NCBI RefSeq assembly: GCF_025398315.1
Contig: NZ_JAODOQ010000001.1
Location: 1,116,001-1,180,000 of the forward strand
Direction of reading: 5' to 3'
DNA length: 64,000 bases
Origin: Shewanella phaeophyticola
GTDB taxonomy: Bacteria; Pseudomonadota; Gammaproteobacteria; Enterobacterales; Shewanellaceae
In this document: in pieces, positions 9,931 through 17,647 of the stretch
Numbering within the stretch: position 1 is the first letter of the stretch
How the letters are laid out: the number at the start of each line of letters is the position of its first letter
Made by a program: the position numbers and the translations under genes
The notes under the pieces: generated by a model
Seen by the model: the letters and a program-made list of their open reading frames with translations, nothing else
Databases searched by the model: none
Told to the model about the DNA's origin: nothing

Positions 9931-10275
9931 ATGAAGTCATCATTAACATTAACTGCAGTATTCATGTGCTTATGTTGTTTTTTTAGCACCTCATCTTTTG
10001 CTGCAGACTCAACTAAAACCAAAACGGTTGCTGAAGTATCTCAAAAATCAACCAAAGCCGTTGAGAAATCATCCACCAAAGTACAAAACATTAATGTGAA
10101 TAAGGCTAGCGTGACTGAGCTGCAGTCACTCAAGGGGATTGGTAAAGCCAAAGCACAAGCGATTGTCGATTATCGTGCTAAAAATGGTAAGTTTAAAAAC
10201 TTACAACAATTGACCATGGTTAAAGGTGTGGGAGAAAAACTGGTGAGTCAAAATGCCAAAACCATCAAATTTTAA
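9931..10275 (+). CDS. Exported ComEA-like helix-hairpin-helix protein
   Basis: This 114-residue protein has a signal peptide ending near SSFAA (about residue 25), a Lys/Ser/Thr-rich linker, and a ComEA-type double helix-hairpin-helix domain (residues about 52-114, NVNKASVTELQSLKGIGKAKA then MVKGVGEKLV). Such periplasmic proteins bind double-stranded DNA and can help DNA uptake. Here it stands alone, without comEC beside it, so a competence role is only possible. AAGGAG precedes the ATG. Confidence 0.9.
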   Translation: MKSSLTLTAVFMCLCCFFSTSSFAADSTKTKTVAEVSQKSTKAVEKSSTKVQNINVNKASVTELQSLKGIGKAKAQAIVDYRAKNGKFKNLQQLTMVKGVGEKLVSQNAKTIKF

Positions 10276-10293
10276 CCTGTGCTAATTGGCAAT

Positions 10294-10323
10294 AAAAACG
10301 GAAGCCTTGGCTTCCGTTTTTTT
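10294..10323. terminator. Bidirectional rho-independent terminator
   Basis: An A-run, a GGAAGCC/GGCTTCC stem with a TT loop, and a T-run lie between two convergent genes, so the hairpin can stop transcription from both sides. Confidence 0.85.
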
Positions 10324-10336
10324 ACTAGCATAAAGA

Positions 10337-11075
10337 TTATTGTGCGTTAAGCGACTGACCATTGGTATTAATGGATTCATCACTCATTAAAAACAGGTAA
10401 GTTGGCATAATTTGTTGTGCCGTTTTTAATGTTTGTGGGTCTTCGCCTGGGTAGGCTTTTGCGCGCATTTCAGTACGGGTTGCGCCCGGATTAATGGTAT
10501 TGACTCTTACTGAAGTACCATCACACTCATCGGCGAGTACTTGCATCATGCCTTCGGTAGCAAATTTAGAGAATGCATAACAGTCCCCAATATGCACGTC
10601 CTTTACGGCCAACGCTGCTAGAAGTAAAGATAATTGAGGCACTGGGTGCTTTGCGCATTATCGGCAACAAGGCTTTAGTCATAATAGCTTGAGCGGTGAC
10701 GTTGACTTTCATGATGGCCTCTAATGAAGCTAAGTCAATGTGCTCAAATGACTCTAGCGCACCAAGTTCTGATGCATTATGCAAAAGACCGTCGAGGTGG
10801 CCGAACTGCTCAGCAATGGTTTCAGCCATATCAATATAGTTTTGTTCAGTCGCGCCTTTTAGGTCAAGAGGCACAATGGCAGGCGTTGGGTAACCAGCAT
10901 TAACGATTTCATCATATACAGTCTCAAGTTTTTTAACCGTTTTACCTAACAAAATGACCGTAGCGCCATGTTTCGCATATTCAATGGCGGCGGTGCGACC
11001 AATGCCGGCACCTGCACCTGTTACCAAGATAGTTTTGTTATTGAGTGAATCTTTTATCGCTTGATATTCCAACAT
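10337..11075 (-). pseudogene. yciK: YciK-like short-chain dehydrogenase, frameshifted
   Basis: A short-chain dehydrogenase/reductase with the cofactor motif TGAGAGIGR at about 20-28, the NAG-like motif HNASE, and the catalytic Ser and Tyr-x3-Lys region. Reading breaks near 10584, exactly before the catalytic segment. The first frame ends RAYWGLLCIL, and the other continues CYAFSKFATEGMMQVLADE to 10337. Removing one base restores about 245 residues, the usual YciK size. Substrate is not known from sequence. Confidence 0.82.
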
Positions 11076-11334
11076 GATTAATTATTTCCTCTGAGCGCAA
11101 TCGCCCGTCAAATCTAGAATTGACTAAAATCTAAACGACCGTTTGAAACAAATGATTGATAATTGTATACGAATACGTCATTTGTATGTAACAAACTTGT
11201 AGCTAACTCTATAATTTTGCGTTAACTTGAGAATAGTTAAGGACTAACATAAGTCCTTTTGGTCGCATGATAGGACTATTGTGACCAATTCTTGGGGAAA
11301 ACAAAATTATTAAAACAAGATTTGGGGAAAAAAG

Positions 11335-13824
11335 ATGAAAAGACTCATTTTGGGTGTTGCAATAACATCTGCTCTCGGTTTAACGGCATGTGGTGGCGAT
11401 AGTTTTAACGAAGCAAAAGAAAAAGCCGAACCTTTGGTGCCTGTGTCGCATGTTCAATTTGATCCAGCAAACGGATTGCTTCCTGTACCAAACGATCTAC
11501 TGTTTAGCGGTACCCTCGATGGCACCCTTGAGATGCCCGGTGAAACCGGTGTCGATTATACAGATCCTTCAATCGCACTGGGCGGTTTAGATGGTTGGTC
11601 AACTAGCTCACCAATTTCAATAACAATGGAGCTAGCAACTGACCTTGAGGGTAATGTATTAACACTTGATACCGCATCGGTTTCCCAACCCGGTGCTATA
11701 CGCGTATTTGAAGCTACCGTCGGTGGATCATTGTCTACCGATCCTGAATGTACTTCTATGGCATCGGTGTCTGCATGTAAAGTGGGCGAAGAATTGACTT
11801 TTGGTGTTGATTTTGTCACTACAGTATCGGGTGATAACGTAGTCATTGTGCCGCTAAAACCATTAAAGCCGATTCAATCTTATTTATACGTTGCTACCGA
11901 CTTAATTCAAGACTCTTTAGGCCGCAGCGTTGCAGCATCGACTACCTATAACTTACTTAAGTTAGATATCGAAACTAAACCATTAGAAACCGCAGCACAA
12001 TTACAGTTGCAAGGCCTAGTGAATAGTTACGAGAAAGGCGTGGCTGCAGAGCACGGTGTTGACGCTGAAGGTATTATTTTTTCTGGTCTATTTACCACGC
12101 AATCAGTAGCAAACGTGTATGAGACCGCTAAATTGCTTATGGCATCTAGTGAAGCGTATATGCCTTCATTTGTACAAACACCAACGCCTGCTGGTTATAC
12201 CGCAGCGCAAGCATTAGGATTAACATCTGACAGCGGCTTAGCTTATACGCTTGCTGATATGGCCGATGTGTATACAGCCGAAATTAAATTGCCATTTTAT
12301 GGTGATTGTTCATCAAGTAGTTGTGTTATTCCTGTGGTTGATGGTGCAGCAACAGCACCTAACGGCCGTTGGTTTGCTCAAGGTGACAGCCCTGTATCAG
12401 TGTTACTCGCGCTTCAGGCTGGCACATTAAGCCAAGAAAACTTCTTTGCCCAGGCTACAGAGCAAGGTGTTGATCCACAAGCAGCGTTGGCTAATCCGGC
12501 ATTACTTGCCGGTAAACAATGGTTACTTGATGATGGCACATCGGCTGATACCTCTAAGCATTTAACTCGCTTAAATCCAATTCCTGCGATTCAGAGTTAT
12601 GAAACTATCCCAGTACAAATTACCTTGCCTAATGCTGCGAAGTTAGCCGCATTTACTGCTGCTCAAGGTGGCACGTTTGTTCCTCCTGAAAATGGCTGGC
12701 CAACGACTATTACTATGCATGGTCTTGGTGGGGGTAAAGAAATGAACCTGGCTTATGCGGGGACTTATGCCGCAGCGGGTGTCGCCACTATTTCAATTGA
12801 TATGCCTTTGCACGGTGAACGGTCATATGAAATCGGTAACGGTGGCGCTTATGAAATTTCAGCTACAGCACCAAGTTATGGTGATTTAGTGGGGCAACCT
12901 GAAGCTTACGCAAATGGTAACCCGCTTGTGTTTGTGAACATTGCCAGTTCATTAACGGTACGTGATAACTTCCGCCAAGCAACCCTTGATCATTTAGCAT
13001 TGCGCTTATTATTACAGGGTATGGCAGGACAATTAGCGGCTGCAGAGCAACCACAAGTGTTTGATGTGTCGAAAATCAGTGCTCAAGGCTTGAGTTTAGG
13101 TGCGATTGTGGGGACTACGTTCTCTACTTATGCAAGCACAGGTTTAGTTGACCCAACGTCAGGTGAAAGCTTAGACAATGCGTATGCAATTAACGCAAGC
13201 TCGTTAGTGGCTCCTGCGGGCGGTTTAGCTGGTGCGTTCGCCGGTTCTGCGGCATTTTGCCCACAATTGTTCGAAAACGTTGTTGCATCTGACTCGTTTG
13301 CTGAATTAGTGGTCGAAGCCAATACTGCAGGTTATGAAGTTGGCAGCGCTGAATATGAAGCATTAGTGCAAGCGGTTTATGCTGCATTTATTCCATCGTT
13401 CGCGTTGGCAGTTCAAACTGCAGTTGATTCAGCCGATCCACTAAACCATGCCAGTATGTTAGCTGCGACAGAAGTGCCAGTGCATTTAATTGAAATTGCA
13501 GGTGATGGCGCGGGTAACTTACCTGACCAAACCTTACCGAACAGTGTGGACGGTTTCCCACTATCAGGTACTGAGCCATTAATTACCGCCTTAGGTTTAG
13601 ATTGTGTTGATGCAACAATGCCGGGTTCTGGTGCGGTGCGTTTTTCTAAAGGTCATCACAGCTCTATTGTGAGTCCGAGTGAAGTTGAAGGCGTTACCGA
13701 CGGTATGGCTGCAGCTGCAACAGCAGAAATGCAATCTCAAGTCGCTGGTTTTGCAATGACAGCCGGTGCTGGACAAGCAACGATTGCAGTATCAAACAAT
13801 GACGTTATTCAAGGCTGTAACTAA
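11335..13824 (+). CDS. VolA/Pla-1-type lipoprotein lipase
   Basis: This 829-residue protein begins with a lipoprotein signal (LTACGGD, Cys about residue 19). An N-terminal beta-rich domain (DPANGLLPVPNDLLF) typical of the VolA/Pla-1/cef extracellular lipase family is followed by an alpha/beta hydrolase domain. The nucleophile elbow is GLSLG with Ser587. The late GHHSSI segment may carry the catalytic His. In Vibrio cholerae VolA is a surface-exposed lysophospholipase that releases fatty acids from lecithin, and a similar nutrient role is inferred here. A 259-base upstream region holds no gene. Frame intact. Confidence 0.85.
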   Translation: MKRLILGVAITSALGLTACGGDSFNEAKEKAEPLVPVSHVQFDPANGLLPVPNDLLFSGTLDGTLEMPGETGVDYTDPSIALGGLDGWSTSSPISITMELATDLEGNVLTLDTASVSQPGAIRVFEATVGGSLSTDPECTSMASVSACKVGEELTFGVDFVTTVSGDNVVIVPLKPLKPIQSYLYVATDLIQDSLGRSVAASTTYNLLKLDIETKPLETAAQLQLQGLVNSYEKGVAAEHGVDAEGIIFSGLFTTQSVANVYETAKLLMASSEAYMPSFVQTPTPAGYTAAQALGLTSDSGLAYTLADMADVYTAEIKLPFYGDCSSSSCVIPVVDGAATAPNGRWFAQGDSPVSVLLALQAGTLSQENFFAQATEQGVDPQAALANPALLAGKQWLLDDGTSADTSKHLTRLNPIPAIQSYETIPVQITLPNAAKLAAFTAAQGGTFVPPENGWPTTITMHGLGGGKEMNLAYAGTYAAAGVATISIDMPLHGERSYEIGNGGAYEISATAPSYGDLVGQPEAYANGNPLVFVNIASSLTVRDNFRQATLDHLALRLLLQGMAGQLAAAEQPQVFDVSKISAQGLSLGAIVGTTFSTYASTGLVDPTSGESLDNAYAINASSLVAPAGGLAGAFAGSAAFCPQLFENVVASDSFAELVVEANTAGYEVGSAEYEALVQAVYAAFIPSFALAVQTAVDSADPLNHASMLAATEVPVHLIEIAGDGAGNLPDQTLPNSVDGFPLSGTEPLITALGLDCVDATMPGSGAVRFSKGHHSSIVSPSEVEGVTDGMAAAATAEMQSQVAGFAMTAGAGQATIAVSNNDVIQGCN

Positions 13825-13852
13825 TCCTTACTAATTAGTCGTCATTTTGATT

Positions 13853-13880
13853 CAAAACCCAGCAATTGCTGGGTTTTTTA
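13853..13880 (+). terminator. Rho-independent terminator after the lipase gene
   Basis: An AACCCAGC/GCTGGGTT stem with an AATT loop is followed by TTTTTA, 30 bases after the lipase stop and about 65 bases before the sohB start. Confidence 0.85.
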
Positions 13881-13945
13881 TTGTCTACTTATCAGCAATA
13901 ACTGATAAAATAGCGCGAGACAGTTTTTCCTATATGGAGCTAAAT

Positions 13946-14956
13946 TTGGAATTTTTATATGAATACGGTTTATTTTTAGCAAAAGCCGTAACAATCGTAG
14001 TCGCGATATTGGCCGTCGTGGTATTGATATTTGCCAGTAACATAAAAAATAAAGCTGACAAAGGTGAATTACGACTCACTGATATTTCAGATGAACTCAT
14101 TCAGCTAAAGCATCAATTAAAAGAAGAATTGCTCTCTAAAAAGCAATTTAAAGCCTATGAAAAGCAAGTTAAGGCAGATGAGAAAGCGGCTGAAAAATCA
14201 GATATCACCAAGGGAAAAGTCTTTGTTATCGACTTTAAAGGCAGCATTGATGCCAGTGAAGTGGCATCGCTGCGTGAAGAAGTCACCGCGATTTTAACCA
14301 TTGCCGATAAAGATGACCAAGTACTCGTAAATGTAGAAAGTGGCGGCGGCATGGTGCATGGTTATGGTTTAGCATCAAGCCAATTAGACCGTCTTCGCCA
14401 AGCGAATATTCCCTTGTCTATATGTATTGATAAAGTCGCTGCCAGTGGTGGTTATATGATGGCCTGTGTGGCAAATAAAGTGTATGCCGCGCCGTTTGCT
14501 ATTGTTGGCTCTATTGGGGTTGTGGCGCAAGTGCCAAACTTTAACCGTTTGCTTAAAAAGCATGACATTGATTACGAGCAACATACCGCGGGCGACTTTA
14601 AGCGCACATTAACCATTTTTGGTGAAAACACCGATGAAGGCCGTGCTAAGTTTCAGCAAGAACTTGAAGAGACACATGTGTTGTTTAAAGAGTTTGTTGG
14701 CCGCTACCGTCCTGAAATGGACATTAGTAAAGTGGCAACAGGCGAACATTGGTATGGCCAACAAGCCATTGATTTAGGCTTAATTGATGAAATTTCGACT
14801 AGCGATGATGTTATTTTGAATCTAGCTAATACACATCAAGTGATCAAAATCAGATATCAAATGAAGAAGAAGCTGGCTGATAAAATAGCCCATGGTGCAT
14901 CATTATCTGTTAATGCCGTGATGAATAAACTCATTGAGCGCAATCAATCGGTGTAA
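13946..14956 (+). CDS. sohB: SohB inner-membrane S49 peptidase
   Basis: A signal-peptide-peptidase-like protease with an N-terminal membrane helix and the S49 core: VESGGGMVHGYGLASSQL, the catalytic Ser in KVAASGGYMMACVA, and the general-base Lys near HTAGDFKRTL. I place the start at the TTG at 13946, giving 336 residues. GGAG lies six bases upstream, and the protein then begins MEFLYEYGLFLAK, collinear with E. coli SohB. An in-frame ATG at 13934 lacks a ribosome site. Confidence 0.92.
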   Translation: MEFLYEYGLFLAKAVTIVVAILAVVVLIFASNIKNKADKGELRLTDISDELIQLKHQLKEELLSKKQFKAYEKQVKADEKAAEKSDITKGKVFVIDFKGSIDASEVASLREEVTAILTIADKDDQVLVNVESGGGMVHGYGLASSQLDRLRQANIPLSICIDKVAASGGYMMACVANKVYAAPFAIVGSIGVVAQVPNFNRLLKKHDIDYEQHTAGDFKRTLTIFGENTDEGRAKFQQELEETHVLFKEFVGRYRPEMDISKVATGEHWYGQQAIDLGLIDEISTSDDVILNLANTHQVIKIRYQMKKKLADKIAHGASLSVNAVMNKLIERNQSV

Positions 14957-14986
14957 CAATCGGTTTAATACTGGTTAAGACTGAAT

Positions 14987-15018
14987 AAAAAACGACAACC
15001 TAGGCTGTCGTTTTTATT
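14987..15018. terminator. Bidirectional terminator between sohB and the DUF3083 gene
   Basis: An A-run, an ACGACA/TGTCGT stem and a T-run lie between convergent genes, suited to both directions. Confidence 0.8.
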
Positions 15019-15049
15019 TTAGATAAGCATAATAATTTTTATGGCGTGA

Positions 15050-16120
15050 TTACTGAGCTTTATAACTGATGTGCTGGTGGAAGCGTAAAATCACATCGAC
15101 ATGTTCTTTGTCGATATCAAATGCTTGAGTGAAAGTTCGCAGTGCATCTTCTACTTGGTTCATAAAGCGGCCGTAACCTTCATCTGTTTCATCACTTTTG
15201 CCCGCAACAATCACAAAACGGAACACGTCGACCAATTTACTGCTGTCCCAGTGGCCAATGGGATCTGGAGATTGAGCGTGTGGATCAAAACCAATCATCT
15301 GAAACTCATCAGTGCTGGTGAGTTGTTCGTATTTACTGTTACGCACCAACGGCAACTTACCGTTGGCGACCATAGCAACACGTTTTAACTGCTTACTTTT
15401 GGTTGCGTCGACAAACTTGTCATACACATTTTGATAAATCGAATCAAAATCGACGTTGTCATCGGCCAGTAATTGCTTTTTAATCCGGCGATCAATAGGA
15501 ATGTTGATCGTGACGTAGTTTAAGGTACTGACGTTTTCAGGCAGCTCGCACTGGCGTCGGTGATAGCGGCTGTCTACCGCGCGCAGTTTATAACCGTATG
15601 TTTCTTTTAAGCCCTTTGCTTTAGCAAAAAAGTCATAGGAAATATGTTGATGGTCACGAATTTTTATTGGCAAATCTTTAACCGGTAATTGCGGGGTGAG
15701 ATCGGCAATAAATTGCTTCACTTTATTATGAAAACCGGCCGCATTACTGCGTAAATCAGCACCTGTGGCTAAAAAAACAATCCGTAATTTACGCGCTCTG
15801 AACCCTGAGGTGCTGTGTAAACTGTTTGCTTCATGATATGCAGGGTTATAAAAGAAGCGCAGTTGTTCATTAGAGTTTAAACAGTAAGCTTCATTGTGAA
15901 AGCGAACCATAGGCAATTTATCGGTAGTCACAACATGAACGTTATATAATTCTTGTTTTTCAGCGAGTTGGTATACTAATTTACTGAATTCATCGTAACA
16001 ATTTTCTAAACTACTGTATTTGCTTAGGTATTCGTCGGTTAATGGAAATCCGATCGTGATGTATTGGTTTTTACGGGTCGCACTAGGTAAATATACTTTT
16101 TTTTGACGACTGACGGACAT
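15050..16120 (-). CDS. DUF3083-family protein with two repeated domains
   Basis: A 356-residue soluble protein without signal peptide or membrane helix. I recognise it as DUF3083, known mainly from Shewanella and relatives, with no established function. It consists of two related halves. KLPMVR then an FFYNPAYHE-like strand and RDHQHISY in the first half correspond to KLPLVR, GFDPHAQ and RFHQHISY in the second, each half about 170 residues. The paired HQHISY motifs suggest a conserved site in each domain. It is monocistronic and intact. Confidence 0.75.
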   Translation of the reverse strand: MSVSRQKKVYLPSATRKNQYITIGFPLTDEYLSKYSSLENCYDEFSKLVYQLAEKQELYNVHVVTTDKLPMVRFHNEAYCLNSNEQLRFFYNPAYHEANSLHSTSGFRARKLRIVFLATGADLRSNAAGFHNKVKQFIADLTPQLPVKDLPIKIRDHQHISYDFFAKAKGLKETYGYKLRAVDSRYHRRQCELPENVSTLNYVTINIPIDRRIKKQLLADDNVDFDSIYQNVYDKFVDATKSKQLKRVAMVANGKLPLVRNSKYEQLTSTDEFQMIGFDPHAQSPDPIGHWDSSKLVDVFRFVIVAGKSDETDEGYGRFMNQVEDALRTFTQAFDIDKEHVDVILRFHQHISYKAQ

Positions 16121-16279
16121 GATATTTCCTTAAATTGTCTAGTGTTGTCTAAAGTTTATCGTTATTTAATTGCTTGCTGAGCATCCATTCTAAACATTGA
16201 GACTGAAAATAATATGACTTTCATTCATTTTATTAAAATCATTTTAACATTTGTTGTGAAAGTCATAAAATTTAAATAG

Positions 16280-16866
16280 TTACTCCGCTATTGATTGAGT
16301 GATCCAAGGTAGCATCCATTGCGTAATTTTATCTTGAGCCTGCTCATTAGGGTGAATACCATCGCGTTGCATTAGGCTTTTATCTGCGGCAATCTCTTGC
16401 ATAAAGAATGGCGCTAGGTTGATAGCGAACTCGTCAGCTAATTGATGATAGACCTCAGTGAACATTTTGCTATAACGGGGCCATAATTAGGCGGCACCAT
16501 GATTTCAGTTAATAACACTTTGGCGCCTTGATCTTCTGCCAGTGTAATGATTTTTGTAAGATTTGATTTCAGCTGATTTGGTGGGAAACCACGTAGGCCA
16601 TCATTGCCACCAAGCTCAACAACCACAAGGTCAGGCTGGCTGGAGGCCAGTAAATTCGGGAGTCTGCGCAATCCCCCTGCGGTTGTTTCACCACTAACCG
16701 AGCCGTTAACAATAGTGTGTTGCGGTAGTTCATCGCGCAGCAATTGCACCCAACCTTGGTTTTCTGGCATGCCATAGCCTGCACTTAGGCTATCACCTAG
16801 TATCAAAACCGTGGCAGCATAGGTAGGCGCGCACATCAACATTAACGTAAATGCAGCAGCTAACAT
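16280..16866 (-). pseudogene. tesA: TesA-like periplasmic acyl-CoA thioesterase/lysophospholipase, frameshifted
   Basis: An SGNH hydrolase with a signal peptide (MLAAAFTLMLMCAPTYA), block I GDSLSAGYG with the nucleophile Ser, block III GGNDG, and block V DGIHPN with catalytic Asp and His. After VPPNYGP the frame changes near 16477. One C is missing from a run of C, and the other frame reads RYSKMFTEVYHQLADE to the stop. The restored length is about 195 residues, normal for TesA. The ATG at 16866 lacks a good ribosome site; a TTG 15 bases upstream (SLKRML) is an alternative. Divergent from ybbA. Confidence 0.87.
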
Positions 16867-16897
16867 GCGTTTAAGCGACAAAAATGAGAAGGATTGT

Positions 16898-17647
16898 ATG
16901 TCTAATAATAGCGTTCTAAATACCAGTGCCATAACGGTAACTAACCTTAATAAAACTGTGGTGACCCAAGAGGGAGAGTTGACTATCCTCAACGGCATTA
17001 ATATAGAAGTCAAGCAGGGCGACAGTATTGCTATTCTTGGACCATCGGGTTCGGGTAAATCAACCTTACTTGGATTATTAGCGGCATTAGACACACCAAC
17101 CTCTGGGGAAATTGTCCTTGATGGGGTGGCATTATCTGGACTCAATGAAGAACAAAAAGCAGCGCTGCGTAAACAAAAAGTCAGTTTTATTTTTCAATCC
17201 TTTATGTTAGTTGATACCTTAACCGCGTTAGAAAACGTCATGTTGCCTGCTGAACTTGCTGGCGTTACCGATGCTAAACAAAAAGCCCAAGCGATGCTTG
17301 AACGTGTTGGCTTGTCGCATCGCTTAAACCATTTACCGAAACAATTATCGGGCGGTGAGCAGCAACGTGTGGCGATTGCCAGAGCCTTTATTTGTGAACC
17401 TAAAGTGTTATTTGCCGACGAACCCACAGGTAACTTAGACAGCGTAAATGGCGACAAAATTGCCGACATGTTATTTGCCCTTAACCAAGAAAGCGACACC
17501 ACTTTGGTACTGGTCACTCATGACTTACACCTTGCCCAACGCTGTGCAAGGCAGTTAGTGATGGAAAGCGGTCATTTATCTGAGCCTGCTGCAGAAGCTA
17601 CCCAGCGCGAAAGTGCATCTGATCCACAATTAGTGGAGGCAAACTAA
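16898..17647 (+). CDS. ybbA: YbbA-like ABC transporter ATPase
   Basis: This 249-residue LolD/MacB-type ATPase has Walker A GPSGSGKS, signature LSGGEQQR, Walker B VLFADEPTGNLD and the H-loop LVTHD. AAGG five bases upstream supports the ATG at 16898 rather than an earlier ATG at 16865 that would overlap tesA. Its stop overlaps the ybbP start by one base. YbbA-YbbP together with TesA form a conserved locus (tesA-ybbAP in E. coli); the substrate is unproven. Confidence 0.92.
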   Translation: MSNNSVLNTSAITVTNLNKTVVTQEGELTILNGINIEVKQGDSIAILGPSGSGKSTLLGLLAALDTPTSGEIVLDGVALSGLNEEQKAALRKQKVSFIFQSFMLVDTLTALENVMLPAELAGVTDAKQKAQAMLERVGLSHRLNHLPKQLSGGEQQRVAIARAFICEPKVLFADEPTGNLDSVNGDKIADMLFALNQESDTTLVLVTHDLHLAQRCARQLVMESGHLSEPAAEATQRESASDPQLVEAN

